Shown: piece by piece, positions 26,986 to 37,241 of the stretch
Numbering within the stretch: position 1 is the stretch's first letter
How the letters are laid out: each line of letters starts with the position of its first letter
Assembly (NCBI RefSeq): GCF_000377665.1
Contig: NZ_KB898650.1
Coordinates: 248,001-312,000 of the forward strand
Origin: Vreelandella zhanjiangensis DSM 21076
GTDB taxonomy: Bacteria > Pseudomonadota > Gammaproteobacteria > Pseudomonadales > Halomonadaceae
Length of the DNA: 64,000 nt
Direction: 5' to 3'
Position numbers and translations under genes: made by a program
The notes under the pieces: model-generated
The model's database searches: none
Seen by the model: the letters and a program-made list of their open reading frames with translations, nothing else
Told to the model about the DNA's origin: nothing

Positions 26986-27588
26986 TCAGCGCGCCAGTAA
27001 CAACAAATCAGTGGCTAGATAATGCGCAGCGGCTTCACGCAAATTACTCAGCAGTCCTTGGCGCGGCAAATGCGGCTCGTGCAGCGCCAAAAGCTGGCGT
27101 GGCCCGCCGTTTTCACGTGCCTGGCGTAAGACGCGGTACATTTGCGCAAACGCATCAGCCTCGCTGTTAACCCACAGCGCCCAGCGGGTATTTTCAGCGC
27201 TTAGCTGAGACAGTTCAGACGCATCTGCCTTGACCACATGAATAGCCCAATCATCAGGATCACCCGCCCAGTGGCGTCCCAATTCAGCCCACTGCGCCAG
27301 CCGGCGTTTCACCTGATTGATTGACGACACGCCATGGCCAGGTAAACCAACGATAAATAGCGTTTTTTTAGGCCTTATCAGCGGGCGTTCGGGTAACTCG
27401 GGCATGCTGAGCGGGGGTGTGAAGACACTTTGTTCAAGCGCCTCACTGGCCTTTTCAGCTTCAGTTTCCGTTACTTGAGTTTCCGCATCCGCCTCTTCCT
27501 CTAAAGACGCATTAGGAGTAGCTTGCGTCTGTTTCAAGCGTTGGGTATCTGCCCATTGGCGCAGACCCGCCGCCTGATCCTGGCTCAT
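26986..27588 (-). CDS. FlhG-like FlhF partner lacking a canonical P-loop
   Basis: The 200-residue protein starts MSQDQAAGLRQWA, the DQAxGLR helix that FlhG/FleN proteins use to bind and activate FlhF GTPase. An acidic, probably disordered linker follows (about 25-72). The remaining 125 residues begin like a Rossmann strand (TLFIVGLPGHGVSS, 76-89), but the MinD-type GKGGVGKT motif is absent, and the protein is well below the usual FlhG length of 260-300. It overlaps flhF by 4 bp (ATGA). I infer an FlhF activator without ATP-switch behaviour. It is not a frameshifted FlhG, since the frame is open and continuous. Confidence 0.65.
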   Translation of the reverse strand: MSQDQAAGLRQWADTQRLKQTQATPNASLEEEADAETQVTETEAEKASEALEQSVFTPPLSMPELPERPLIRPKKTLFIVGLPGHGVSSINQVKRRLAQWAELGRHWAGDPDDWAIHVVKADASELSQLSAENTRWALWVNSEADAFAQMYRVLRQARENGGPRQLLALHEPHLPRQGLLSNLREAAAHYLATDLLLLAR

Positions 27589-29750
27589 ACATTCACCTCC
27601 TGACTAATACTGCCCAGTTGGCGAATAGCGTCACGTGCCATAAAGGCATACACCAGCGCGTCCAACATGGCCGTATCGCGCCGTTTGCGGCGCGCGCCCA
27701 GCAAGCTCAAAAGGTCAGTGCGCAGGGTCGAGGCCGCGTCATCCTCGGCGCTATCCAGGTGACCAACCACAGCGGCCATGCCGCTGGCCATCAATAAACG
27801 CACTTCGGAGCTCAGGTCTCCGCTATCTGCCTCTTTCAACTGCTGCCAAGCCCGCTTCGTGAGCGCCGCGAGCCCTTCCCCCTGTAGCTGTATCAGTAGC
27901 AGCGATAGGATCTCGCTACCTAAGTGGGCTGGCGTGAGCCAGTAACGCCGGGTAACCACCTTGGCGCTTTCGGGGTCACGAATCTCGCCATACCATGCCA
28001 GCAATGCGTTGCCAGCCTCATCGTTTACTTCAGCATAGGCGGTCCATAGCTGCATGTACTGGCCGCGAAAGCGCACGCCAACATGATGGCTGAGCGTGCT
28101 TTCATTAAACAGTAAGCGCAGCGCATAACGCTCGCCGTGAAAGTATACTCGCTGTGCCGAGGTAACCAGGCTGATCCAGGTCAGTTGCTGCTCATTTAAC
28201 CAGCGCACGGTTTCCGGCACGGGTAAGACGGGCAATACATGCGTACACGTTCCAGCCGTTTCTTTTAGATTTTCCAGACGCGCCTGCCAGCCCGCCGGCT
28301 GGCGATGCTGAAGCCTGGGCAAGGCAAGCCAGGCGTTCTGCTCATTAAAGCCGATATCCGGCATGGCCCAGTCACAGCCACGTTCATTGCGCCGCGCAGC
28401 CCAGACTATCCCTTGAGCAGGTGAAGAATGGGCAAGCTGCCGGTCAAGCTGGGCATCTTGTAACCCGCCCGGTAACGCACCAATATCCCATACGGCTTCA
28501 AGAGCGCTGAAGCCTGCCATGCGTTGACGCAAGCGGGTAAGTAGCGATGACAACCGCCGACCTTGGCCCAGCACATCCCGCGACCAGCGGGGCATGCTGA
28601 CAGGTGCTGGCAGTATGGCGCGCGTATTCATAGCTACCTGCGTTTCCAGCGCCTGATCAATCAGCGACTCAGGCAGTGCCACGCTCATATCCTCAGGCAC
28701 CTGCTGGCCATGCGAGCTGAACAGCACGCGCATTCCATGGCGTATGACGATATCCAATACCGGTGCTAGCCGACCGGCTTCGTCCTGCTTAGTGATAATA
28801 CAGTCATCAAGCTGAGCGCCCGCCGCACGCGCGGCCTGACGATAGCGCAGCACGACTTCCTCAAGGGTTTCTGGCTGGCTGGCCGCGTTCAGCAGAAGCA
28901 CCAGACGAACGGTAGACTGGCCTCCCTGCAGATGCGCAATCTGCTCTATTACCCGCTGATCACGCTGGCTCATGCCGACAGTATCGATCATGACCCACTG
29001 CTTGCCCTGCAGACGCCCCAGCAGATCATCAACCGGCTGCTCAGCGTCTAACGCATACATGGGCGTATCCAACAGGCGAGCGTAGATTCTTAACTGCTCA
29101 TGGGCGCCAATACGAAAGCTATCCGTGGTTACCAAGGCCACGGGGCGCGTGCCATGACGCATCACAAAGCGGGCGGCAAGCTTCGCCGTGGTCGTGGTCT
29201 TGCCCACCCCGGTAGGCCCGACCAGAGCAACAATACCGGTTTGATCGAAAAAGCTGGCTTCTTCGTCCAGCACATTGAGCCTGCTGGCCAGCTGGTGACG
29301 CAGCCAAACTAGCGGCTGATCACTATGTGCATCAAGCGCTTGCAGTGATTCAGGCAACCCCTCAAGCAACTCATCGCTAAGCTCGGCGCTAAACCCCACG
29401 CGGCCCAGCAGCTGATATAGCCGCTCTCGTGTACCCACTGTCTGGGGAGGTTCAATAGGGCGGGACGCCTGTTGGCGGGTAATCAGAGCGCGCATATCCT
29501 GCATTTCGCGCAGCAGCCGTTCACTCATGGTCTGAAGAGGATCCTGCGCCTCGACAGGCGGCGCTAGCGGGCTCGCAACCGGCTCTGGAGCAGCCTCGAC
29601 AGACTCGACGGCATCGTCAGCCATCGCTAGAATTTCAATGCCATCGTCGGTGCGTCGGTTGGCCAGAATAAGGGCATCATCGCCAAGTGTTTCACGTACC
29701 TGGCGCATGACATCACGACTGTTTGCTCCAATAAAACGCCTAACGCTCAT
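27585..29750 (-). CDS. flhF: Flagellar SRP-type GTPase FlhF, long form
   Basis: This 721-residue protein has an N-terminal basic domain (1-95), an N domain (about 100-165) and an SRP-like G domain (about 170-370) with GPTGVGKTTTTAK (178-190), TDSFRIGAHEQL (209-220), DTVGM (256-260) and TKQDEAG (320-326; the usual TKLDE has Leu). FlhF sets the number and position of flagella. Typical FlhF ends near 400-500 residues; here about 345 more residues follow, with no motif I recognise but several conserved-looking Trp and Tyr. Long forms occur in some betaproteobacteria as far as I recall. It is 54 bp after flhA and 4-bp coupled to the FlhG-like gene. Confidence 0.92.
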   Translation of the reverse strand: MSVRRFIGANSRDVMRQVRETLGDDALILANRRTDDGIEILAMADDAVESVEAAPEPVASPLAPPVEAQDPLQTMSERLLREMQDMRALITRQQASRPIEPPQTVGTRERLYQLLGRVGFSAELSDELLEGLPESLQALDAHSDQPLVWLRHQLASRLNVLDEEASFFDQTGIVALVGPTGVGKTTTTAKLAARFVMRHGTRPVALVTTDSFRIGAHEQLRIYARLLDTPMYALDAEQPVDDLLGRLQGKQWVMIDTVGMSQRDQRVIEQIAHLQGGQSTVRLVLLLNAASQPETLEEVVLRYRQAARAAGAQLDDCIITKQDEAGRLAPVLDIVIRHGMRVLFSSHGQQVPEDMSVALPESLIDQALETQVAMNTRAILPAPVSMPRWSRDVLGQGRRLSSLLTRLRQRMAGFSALEAVWDIGALPGGLQDAQLDRQLAHSSPAQGIVWAARRNERGCDWAMPDIGFNEQNAWLALPRLQHRQPAGWQARLENLKETAGTCTHVLPVLPVPETVRWLNEQQLTWISLVTSAQRVYFHGERYALRLLFNESTLSHHVGVRFRGQYMQLWTAYAEVNDEAGNALLAWYGEIRDPESAKVVTRRYWLTPAHLGSEILSLLLIQLQGEGLAALTKRAWQQLKEADSGDLSSEVRLLMASGMAAVVGHLDSAEDDAASTLRTDLLSLLGARRKRRDTAMLDALVYAFMARDAIRQLGSISQEVNV

Positions 29751-29804
29751 GCCTTACCTTATATGTGTACAAGAAACCGATGCGTTGATTGCCGACTACC
29801 ATGC

Positions 29805-31886
29805 TTAGCGGCCACCCACTGTCGTGGTCACGCGCAGCGTGCGGTCATCGGGTATCTCAGCCTGGGACATAACGACAAGGTGACGCAAGCGGCGGCGCAA
29901 GAAACGCGACAGCACGCCGCGCAGCGAATGCTGTACCACCAGCACCGGCGCTTCACCACTGCCCTCATGCTGTTCCAGCGCCTGCTGCGCCTGATTCATC
30001 AGGGTTTCAGCCAGACCCGGCTCCATCGCACCATTGCCGTTCATTGCCTGTATCAGCACCTGCTCAAGCTGGGCATCAAGCCCCATTACATTGAGCATCT
30101 CCTGCCCGGCGAACCATTGCTGGGTGATAGCGCGACCTAACCCAATACGCACCAGCGCGGTAAGCTCAGTAGGATCTTTTTGCTGACCGGCGTACTCCGC
30201 CAGGGTGTCTAAAATAGTGCGCATATCACGAATAGAAACATCCTCTTCCAGCAGGTTTTGCAAAATACGCTGCAGGATAGTGAGTGAAATCGCCTTAGGC
30301 ACGACTTCTTCTACTAGTGATTTCTGATCATCGCCCAGTTTATCGAGCAGTTTCTGAACCTCTTGGCGGCCCAGCATTTCAGGCGAGTGGCGATGCAGAA
30401 GATGGTTCAAATGGGTGGCAATCACGGTGCTTGCATCTACCACGGTGTAACCATAGACCTGAGCGTGCTCACGCTGATTGGTGTCAATCCATACCGCCGG
30501 CAGGCCAAAGGCTGGATCTTGGGTAGCCGTTCCCTGTAGTTCTCCAGACACTTGGCCTGGGTCGATTGCCAGCCATTTACCTGGCTGCGCTTCAGCGCGG
30601 CCAATTTCAGCGCCTTTCATGGAAAGCACGTAGGTATTGGGCGGAAGCTCCAGGTTATCGCGAATATGCACAACCGGGGGCAGGAAGCCGACTTCCTGGG
30701 CAAACTTTTTACGCACGCTTTTAATACGCCCTAACAGCTCGCCTTTCTGGCGGGCATCCACCAGCGGGATCAAGCGGTGCCCTACCTCCAGGCCCAAGGT
30801 ATCGACCAGTTGGACATCTTCCCAGCTGGCTTCCGGTGTTTCCTGCAAGGCGGGCGGCTCCGCGGTAATTTCTTCCTGCACCTGGGCTTTCTGCTTGTTA
30901 CGAATCAAGAACCAGGCTAACCCGCTTAGGAGTGCCGTAAAAATCAAAAAGACCAGATTGGGCATACCCGGCACCAGGCCTAATAACCCCATGACCATCG
31001 CCGCCAGAATCATGACCTGGGGGTTCACAAACAGCTGGCTGATCATCTGCTGACCAACGTCCTGGTCGGTATTAACCCGGGATACCGTCACACCGGCGGC
31101 CGTGGAAATAACCAACGCCGGGATCTGTGCCACAAGGCCATCGCCAATGGTCAACAGCGTGTAAGTGCGTCCGGCGTCTGCAAAGCTCATATCATGCTGC
31201 AGCATGCCGATCAGCAGGCCACCGATAATATTTACCACCATGATCACAAGGCCAGCCATGGCATCGCCGCGCACGAATTTACTGGCGCCGTCCATCGAAC
31301 CATAAAAATCGGCTTCCTGAGCGACTTCGGCACGCCGCTTTTTGGCATCTTCTTCGCCAATCAGCCCTGCATTTAAATCAGCGTCGATGGCCATCTGCTT
31401 ACCGGGCATGGCATCAAGCATGAAACGTGCGCCCACTTCGGCGATCCGCCCGGCGCCCTTGGTGATAACCATGAAGTTGATAATGACCAAGATTAAGAAG
31501 ACCACCAGACCCACGGCAAAATTACCGCCTACCAGGAAGGTACCAAACGCTTCAATAACCTTACCGGCAGACGCACCACCCGCATGGCCTTCCATCAAAA
31601 CGACGCGGGTCGAGGCAACGTTAAGCGATAGACGCAATAGCGTGGTGAACAGCAGAACCGCCGGGAAGGCGGCAAAATCCAGCGGTTTTTCTGCAAACAT
31701 GCTGACCAGCAGCACCATGATGGCCAGGGCAATGTTAAAGGTGAACAGTAGATCCAGCGCAAACGGCGGCAGGGGCAGGATCATCATGCCCAAAATCATT
31801 AGAATCAGCAGCGGCCCGGCGAGCAGCTTCATGCGCACATCGCCCATCCAATCGCGGTGGGTGACCAGCTGGTTCAAACCTTTCAT
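29805..31886 (-). CDS. flhA: Flagellar export gate protein FlhA
   Basis: This 693-residue inner-membrane component of the flagellar type III export gate has about eight N-terminal membrane helices (to about residue 330), with the conserved segment FPAVLLFTTLLRLSLNVASTR and the FHIPEP-family loop MPGKQMAIDADLNAGLI. The large C-terminal cytoplasmic domain docks chaperone-substrate complexes and forms the nonameric ring. Length matches E. coli FlhA (692). Its ATG overlaps the flhB stop (ATGA). Confidence 0.97.
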   Translation of the reverse strand: MKGLNQLVTHRDWMGDVRMKLLAGPLLILMILGMMILPLPPFALDLLFTFNIALAIMVLLVSMFAEKPLDFAAFPAVLLFTTLLRLSLNVASTRVVLMEGHAGGASAGKVIEAFGTFLVGGNFAVGLVVFLILVIINFMVITKGAGRIAEVGARFMLDAMPGKQMAIDADLNAGLIGEEDAKKRRAEVAQEADFYGSMDGASKFVRGDAMAGLVIMVVNIIGGLLIGMLQHDMSFADAGRTYTLLTIGDGLVAQIPALVISTAAGVTVSRVNTDQDVGQQMISQLFVNPQVMILAAMVMGLLGLVPGMPNLVFLIFTALLSGLAWFLIRNKQKAQVQEEITAEPPALQETPEASWEDVQLVDTLGLEVGHRLIPLVDARQKGELLGRIKSVRKKFAQEVGFLPPVVHIRDNLELPPNTYVLSMKGAEIGRAEAQPGKWLAIDPGQVSGELQGTATQDPAFGLPAVWIDTNQREHAQVYGYTVVDASTVIATHLNHLLHRHSPEMLGRQEVQKLLDKLGDDQKSLVEEVVPKAISLTILQRILQNLLEEDVSIRDMRTILDTLAEYAGQQKDPTELTALVRIGLGRAITQQWFAGQEMLNVMGLDAQLEQVLIQAMNGNGAMEPGLAETLMNQAQQALEQHEGSGEAPVLVVQHSLRGVLSRFLRRRLRHLVVMSQAEIPDDRTLRVTTTVGGR

Positions 31887-33049
31887 GACTGCGCCTCATT
31901 GTCACCGGCACGACCACCGGGGGTTTGCATTTCCGGGGGTACCGGCAGGTTATCGGGAGTTGGGGGCACCTCGCCTCCTTGTTGTGCAACATGCTTCAGG
32001 CGGTAAGCCCAGGCCATCACTTCGGCCACTGCGGTATAAAGTTCAGCCGGCACTTCGGCCTCTAAATCCACGTGGTGGTAGAGAGCCCGCGCCAGCGGTG
32101 CGGCCTCAAGGCGAGGAACGCCAGCCTCGGCACCCAACTCACGTATTCTTGCGGCAACAGCATCCGCCCCTTTGGCAACTAGGCGCGGCGCGCCCATGCT
32201 GCCCTCCTGGTAACTCAAGGCGACGGCATAGTGAGTGGGGTTGGTAATAATCACGTCGGCTTCAGGCACCTTGCTCATCATCCGGCCCCGTGCCATTGCC
32301 TGCTGCTGCTGACGAATACGCCCTTTGACAAGAGGATCGCCTTCTGACTCCTTATGCTCGCGCTTCACCTCTTCCTTACTCATACGGAGTTTTTTGGCGT
32401 TGCTCCACAGCTGAAAGGGTACATCCATCAGAATCACCACGATCAGCGAAAACACCATCAGCCCGGCGGCTTGGGCCGCCATGTTAAGCGCGCTGGCCAG
32501 CGCCTGCTGCACAGGCTGGTCCATCAACGCTAAAAACTTGCCGATATTGAAGTATAAAAAAGCCGAAACCACGCTTCCGATCAGTACCGACTTGGCAATG
32601 GCCTTGGCAAGTTCAATAAGCGCTTGTGTAGAAAAGATGCGCTTAACACCGGCAACAGGATTCAGCTTGGAAAGCTTGGGCTGCATGGACTTCGCTGAGA
32701 CAAGCCAGCCGCCAAGCAGCGCAGGCGCAACCAGTGCAATCACGGTAAGCAGTAAAAAAAGCGGTATCATGGCAAACAGCGTCCTCTGCCCCAGATCCAG
32801 CGCATTGACCAGCATCGGCATCTCTTCCATGGCTTGCCTGCGGTCAAAGAGCAGCGCCTGCTCCATGACCATGCCTAATTGGTCATAGAGCATCATCCCC
32901 ATGCTCCATAAGCCAATGACGCCACCCAGCAAAAGTAGAAACGTGGTTAGTTCGCGAGAACGCGGCACCTGCCCTTCTTCGCGCGCCTTCTCCATGCGCC
33001 TGGGCGTGGCCTCTTCGGTCTTTTCCTGATCGCTATCGTTATCTGCCAT
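31883..33049 (-). CDS. flhB: Flagellar export switch protein FlhB
   Basis: This 388-residue protein has four membrane helices, then a cytoplasmic domain with the autocleavage motif NPTH in ADVIITNPTHYAVAL. Cleavage between Asn and Pro allows the change from rod/hook to filament substrates, triggered by FliK. The start MADNDSDQEKTEEATPRRMEKAREEG is typical. The C-terminus is proline-rich (GGEVPPTPDNLPVPPEM). It precedes flhA with a 4-bp overlap, as in the enteric flhBA operon. A second FlhB-like protein is encoded at 47342-47626. Confidence 0.97.
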   Translation of the reverse strand: MADNDSDQEKTEEATPRRMEKAREEGQVPRSRELTTFLLLLGGVIGLWSMGMMLYDQLGMVMEQALLFDRRQAMEEMPMLVNALDLGQRTLFAMIPLFLLLTVIALVAPALLGGWLVSAKSMQPKLSKLNPVAGVKRIFSTQALIELAKAIAKSVLIGSVVSAFLYFNIGKFLALMDQPVQQALASALNMAAQAAGLMVFSLIVVILMDVPFQLWSNAKKLRMSKEEVKREHKESEGDPLVKGRIRQQQQAMARGRMMSKVPEADVIITNPTHYAVALSYQEGSMGAPRLVAKGADAVAARIRELGAEAGVPRLEAAPLARALYHHVDLEAEVPAELYTAVAEVMAWAYRLKHVAQQGGEVPPTPDNLPVPPEMQTPGGRAGDNEAQS

Positions 33050-33086
33050 GCTGCCATCCGGCTCGTCGTGCGCGGCTCACCATAAA

Positions 33087-33112
33087 TTCAGCCGCCCCAG
33101 GGGACGGCTGAA
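33087..33112 (-). terminator. Hairpin between cheZ and flhB
   Basis: TTCAGCCG (33087-33094) and CGGCTGAA (33105-33112) form an 8-bp perfect stem around a C/G-rich loop. It lies about 55 nt beyond the cheZ stop and about 40 nt upstream of flhB. Only a short T-run (TTTA) follows on the minus strand, so it may be an attenuator or a weak terminator separating the che and flhB units. Confidence 0.5.
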
Positions 33113-33166
33113 CAAAACGCCTATTTTGCCAGATGAGGCTTTTTACAATGCCCTAATAACACCGCA

Positions 33167-33862
33167 TTAAAAGCCCAATTCGTCCAATAAATCGTCAACT
33201 TGATCCTGGCCGGTTACGATATCAGGCGCATTTTCCTTTATTTGCGGGCCGTTCAACAGCTCTTCTTTACGCCGTGCAGACTCGCTCTTCCATTGATCTT
33301 CGGCTTTACGCTGCATCGATTCACGGGCCTGCGCGCCGGGAACGTTATCGATCAACACTTGCACCAGCTGATGCTCGATCTCACGGATCACGTCCATCAT
33401 CTTCTTGATCACCTGGCCGGTCAGATCCTGAAAGTCCTGGGCCATCATGATTTCGAGAAGCTCTTTGTTCGTGGCGGCCGTAATCGCCGGCACATCGCTT
33501 AGGTAGGTGCGTGTTTCCTTAACGAGCGTCTTGGCATCCTCTAGCTCTTTGGGTGCCTCAAACCAGTCGGCCCACTGCTTATCAAGCCCTTCAGCTCGTT
33601 CAGCCAGCTCATCCTGAAGCGGCTGCGCACGATCAATGGCGTTTAACGCACGATCAGCGGCCTGCTCGGTCATGGTGGCAACATAGTGCAACCGGTCGCG
33701 TGCATCAGGGATAGCTTCAGCCGCTTTCTCGATCTCTTTATCCAAACCCAGCTCGCGCATATTATCGCGCAACATGCGGGTCAGCTTACCGATGCGATGA
33801 ATTAATTCTTCAGCGCCTTCCTCGGACAGCTGGGCAGAGTCGATCTGCTCATTCTGACTCAT
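33167..33862 (-). CDS. cheZ: CheY-P phosphatase CheZ
   Basis: The 231-residue coiled-coil protein dephosphorylates CheY-P. The central helix segment [17 protein letters not shown] holds the catalytic Asp and Gln, and the C-terminal [11 protein letters not shown] is the CheY-P docking peptide. The ATG at 33862 follows GAGGAG; a frame extension to 33898 is not typical. It is 41 bp downstream of cheY, as in E. coli. Confidence 0.96.
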   Translation of the reverse strand: MSQNEQIDSAQLSEEGAEELIHRIGKLTRMLRDNMRELGLDKEIEKAAEAIPDARDRLHYVATMTEQAADRALNAIDRAQPLQDELAERAEGLDKQWADWFEAPKELEDAKTLVKETRTYLSDVPAITAATNKELLEIMMAQDFQDLTGQVIKKMMDVIREIEHQLVQVLIDNVPGAQARESMQRKAEDQWKSESARRKEELLNGPQIKENAPDIVTGQDQVDDLLDELGF

Positions 33863-33903
33863 TACATTTCTCCTCGCGAACCAGGCCCTTCGGCCCAATC
33901 GCT

Positions 33904-34293
33904 TTATTTACCCATTTTGTCGAAGATTTTATTCAGCTTTTCTTCGAGGGTAGCGGCGGTAAACGGCTTGACGACATAGCCGTTGGCACCCGCCTGTGCG
34001 GCCGCGATAATGTTTTCTTTCTTGGCTTCTGCCGTCACCATCAACACCGGCAAATGTTTCAAGGCCTCATCCTGACGGATCTCCTTGAGCATTTCCAGGC
34101 CATCCAGGTTAGGCATATTCCAGTCGGAAACGACAAATTCAAAATTGCCTGCACGCAGTTTATTTAGCGCATCCTGGCCATCTTCGGCTTCATCAACGTT
34201 GGTAAAACCCAGCTCTTTAAGCAGGCTACGCACAATCCGACGCATCGTAGGAAAGTCGTCGATAACCAGAAAGCTCATGTTTTTATCGGCCAT
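33904..34293 (-). CDS. cheY: Chemotaxis response regulator CheY
   Basis: This 129-residue single receiver domain has the acidic pair in [11 protein letters not shown], the phospho-acceptor Asp in [12 protein letters not shown], the switch Thr in [12 protein letters not shown], and the conserved Lys in [15 protein letters not shown]. CheA-P donates phosphate, and CheY-P binds FliM to change flagellar rotation. There is no output domain. It sits between chemoreceptor 1 and cheZ. Confidence 0.97.
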   Translation of the reverse strand: MADKNMSFLVIDDFPTMRRIVRSLLKELGFTNVDEAEDGQDALNKLRAGNFEFVVSDWNMPNLDGLEMLKEIRQDEALKHLPVLMVTAEAKKENIIAAAQAGANGYVVKPFTAATLEEKLNKIFDKMGK

Positions 34294-34346
34294 TGTTCAT
34301 CCTCTTATCAATACACGTCATCTGATGACGGGTTACTTAGTCAGGG

Positions 34347-36044
34347 TTAAAAAGCTTCCCACTCTGCATGATCGCTATGGCTTGGTGCTGGACGTGTCGC
34401 GGGGACAGCCGGTACGACTTTTTTCGCAGGGTGAGAAAGGGTTGAGGTGGCTTGCGCCGGTAACGAAGTACGCTGAGGGGCGTGCGACCCCAATAGCTTG
34501 AAGACGGCAACGGCCTCTTCCAGATGATTGGCCTGTTCTTCAAGCGATGCAGCGGCGGCTGAAGCCTCTTGTACCAGCGCAGCGTTTTGCTGCGTTACCT
34601 GATCCATCTGGCCGACCGCATGGCTTACCTGCTCAATGCCATCGCTTTGTTCCTGCGAGGCAGCCGATATCTCATCCATGATATCGGTAACCCGGCGCAC
34701 GGCCGTCACGACATCGGCCATGGTAGAACCTGCCTGCTCGACTAATGTCGAGCCTTGCTTGATCTGGCTCACCGAGGCGTCAATCAACGTTCTGATTTCC
34801 TTGGCTGCATCAGCACTGCGGCTGGCGAGGTTACGGACCTCACCGGCAACTACCGCAAATCCTCGGCCCTGCTCACCAGCGCGCGCCGCTTCTACCGAGG
34901 CGTTGAGAGCAAGGATGTTGGTTTGAAAAGCAATCGAGTCAATCACGCTGGTAATATCAGCCACTTTTTGCGAGCTGCTCGATATGCCGTGCATCGTTTG
35001 AACCACCTGATTCACCACCTCACCACCGTGTTCAGCCGTTGACGAAGCGTCCGCAGCCAGCGTGCTGGCCTGGCGAGAATTATCCGCGTTTTGCTTCACG
35101 GTGGCGGTCATTTCTTCCATGCTGGCCGCGGTTTCTTCAATGGCGGCCGCTTGCTGTTCAGTGCGCGAGGAAAGGTCCGCGTTGCCGCTGGCGATTTCTC
35201 GCGTGCCGTAGTGAATTTCAGAGCTGCCCTCGCGAACCCGCGTCACGATCGCGGTCAGGTTTTGCTGCATGGTGGCCATGGCGGCAAACAGCCGGCCGAT
35301 CTCATTATTGCCTGCGTCAGGTACCGGCTGGGTCAAATCTGCCTCGGCAATTTTATCCAGGCGTCTGACCGCGTCATTGAGCGGTGCGGTTACCGTTTTT
35401 CGCAGACCGATATAAATCAGTAACGTAATAAACAATGCAATGCCTACCGCAGTGGCGCTGATCAGCGTAAAGAGGCGACCTTGCTCTTGGGCGTTAAGAC
35501 GAATGGTATCGGTGCGCGCAAAGCCATAATCGGTGAACGCGGTGGTGCTTGCCGCCAAGCTCGCGAGAGGATCGACAAGGGCGTCGCGCAAATCGTTATA
35601 GGTATTGATATCCAACTGTTCAAAACTTTCGTGCTGCTGTTTAACCAGCGCTACCACCTCCCGAAAACTGTCAATCAGTTCAGCGCCCAAGACCTCACCT
35701 TGTGATGTACGCGGCGTTGAAACAAATTTTTCAAAACGCACTTCGGCCCGCCCGATTCGATTCTCCGCGATCGCTAGTTGTTCGTTGGCCTGGCGCATTT
35801 GGCCGACCATTATGTAATTCGATGCGACTTCCATGGACAGCATGGCTTGGTTAAGCAGCGAGTCCGCCCGATTAATCTCGTTAAGCTGGTCACCACTAAT
35901 CCGGCTATAGATAGCGAGATTCTCTTGTGCATTGCGATCCGATACAAAGCCGATACCTGCCGTCACTATAATAAGCGTTGCAAAACAGACCAGGGCCGCC
36001 ACAACGGCCATATGGATACTCATATTGCGAAGTAAACGTGTCAT
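34347..36044 (-). CDS. Methyl-accepting chemotaxis protein 1 (Tar-like)
   Basis: This 565-residue receptor has membrane helix 1 (about 10-33), a periplasmic four-helix-bundle-like domain of about 155 residues, membrane helix 2 (about 193-215), HAMP, and the signalling hairpin with tip sequence [32 protein letters not shown]. Methylation helices carry Glu/Gln pairs ([17 protein letters not shown]). The protein ends EWEAF, a CheR/CheB-tethering pentapeptide (xWxxF) on a flexible Pro/Ala-rich tail. The ligand is unknown. It lies between cheB and cheY. Confidence 0.93.
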   Translation of the reverse strand: MTRLLRNMSIHMAVVAALVCFATLIIVTAGIGFVSDRNAQENLAIYSRISGDQLNEINRADSLLNQAMLSMEVASNYIMVGQMRQANEQLAIAENRIGRAEVRFEKFVSTPRTSQGEVLGAELIDSFREVVALVKQQHESFEQLDINTYNDLRDALVDPLASLAASTTAFTDYGFARTDTIRLNAQEQGRLFTLISATAVGIALFITLLIYIGLRKTVTAPLNDAVRRLDKIAEADLTQPVPDAGNNEIGRLFAAMATMQQNLTAIVTRVREGSSEIHYGTREIASGNADLSSRTEQQAAAIEETAASMEEMTATVKQNADNSRQASTLAADASSTAEHGGEVVNQVVQTMHGISSSSQKVADITSVIDSIAFQTNILALNASVEAARAGEQGRGFAVVAGEVRNLASRSADAAKEIRTLIDASVSQIKQGSTLVEQAGSTMADVVTAVRRVTDIMDEISAASQEQSDGIEQVSHAVGQMDQVTQQNAALVQEASAAAASLEEQANHLEEAVAVFKLLGSHAPQRTSLPAQATSTLSHPAKKVVPAVPATRPAPSHSDHAEWEAF

Positions 36045-36084
36045 TAGTTCATTCCCTTAAGCCAGCATTGTTATGTAAGAAATT

Positions 36085-37146
36085 TTATACCCGCTGGGCT
36101 CGCCCAGAGGCGGCCACTATCGCCATCAGCCGGGCGGGAATGTCATCGAGTGCAGCAACCTCCACCGCGCCACCTACGGCAATGGCTTCACGCGGCATCC
36201 CAAAAACCACGCAGGTCGCCTCATTTTGCGCAATGGTAGGTGCACCGGCCTGACGCATTTCCAAAAGCCCAGCGGCACCGTCTTTTCCCATCCCCGTTAA
36301 GATCACGCCGATAGCATTACGCCCAGCATGTTCAGCTGCTGAGCGAAACAGTACATCCACCGAAGGGCGGTGACGGTTAACCGGCGGTCCACTATCCAGG
36401 CGGGCAACATAGTTCGCCCCGCTACGCACGAGTTTTAAATGCTGGTCGCCTGGGGCGATATAGGCGTGACCTGGAAGCACACGCTCACCGTCGGTCGCTT
36501 CTTTTACTGTCATTCGGCACAGCCGATCCAAACGTTCAGCAAAAGAACGCGTAAACCCGCCGGGCATATGCTGGGTAATCAGAATGGCTGGCGCATTGGC
36601 CGGTAGAGGCTCTAATACCGCGCGAATGGCTTCCGTACCGCCTGTCGATGCGCCGATAATAATCAGCTTCTCGCTAGACACCAGCGGTGCTTTTAATTGC
36701 GCTGGTGGCGGCGTGTTTTTATGCCGCGCCTGGCGTGGGCGTGAGCGGGCAGCCGCTCTGAGCTTTTCAGCGATTTCGCTTGCGTATTCCATCATCCCAT
36801 GACGAATACCCAAGCTTGGCTTGGCCACAAAATCCAGTGCGCCCAGCTCAAGTGCGCGTAGGGTGATTTCCGAGCCGCTTTGGGTTAGCGATGACACCAT
36901 CAATACAGGCATAGGCCTTAGGCGCATCAATCGCTCAAGAAAATCCAGACCGTCCATGCGCGGCATTTCAACATCGAGGGTTAGCACATCAGGGTTGTGT
37001 TGTTTAATTAAATCCCGGGCAACAATCGGATCGGGTGCCACGGCAACCACTTCCATATCAGGCTGCGAGTTAATAATTTCAGTTAACAAGTCACGAATAA
37101 GCGCCGAGTCATCGACACACAACACTTTTATCTTGGCAGCGCTCAA
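36085..37146 (-). CDS. cheB: Chemoreceptor methylesterase CheB
   Basis: This 353-residue protein has an N-terminal receiver domain (1-125; [22 protein letters not shown]) and a C-terminal methylesterase/glutamine deamidase. The catalytic triad is visible as Ser in GASTGGTEA, His in ITQHMPGGF and Asp in GMGKDGAAG. It removes methyl groups from the receptors encoded beside it and resets adaptation after CheA phosphorylation. cheR lies 95 bp upstream. No cheD gene is present in this cluster. Confidence 0.97.
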   Translation of the reverse strand: MSAAKIKVLCVDDSALIRDLLTEIINSQPDMEVVAVAPDPIVARDLIKQHNPDVLTLDVEMPRMDGLDFLERLMRLRPMPVLMVSSLTQSGSEITLRALELGALDFVAKPSLGIRHGMMEYASEIAEKLRAAARSRPRQARHKNTPPPAQLKAPLVSSEKLIIIGASTGGTEAIRAVLEPLPANAPAILITQHMPGGFTRSFAERLDRLCRMTVKEATDGERVLPGHAYIAPGDQHLKLVRSGANYVARLDSGPPVNRHRPSVDVLFRSAAEHAGRNAIGVILTGMGKDGAAGLLEMRQAGAPTIAQNEATCVVFGMPREAIAVGGAVEVAALDDIPARLMAIVAASGRAQRV

Positions 37147-37241
37147 AGCACGCCTCCTCTTGCTAGTAAAGCCTGATATGAAGCTTCAGCGGCGCGGACT
37201 ACCGCGTATTAAGGGGTATAAAAAGCACGTGAATAGCTGAG

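Noticed and set aside
26986-27588. Frameshifted or truncated ordinary FlhG
   Set aside because: The frame is continuous with a normal start and a coupled overlap with flhF, and neither adjacent frame restores a MinD-type P-loop.
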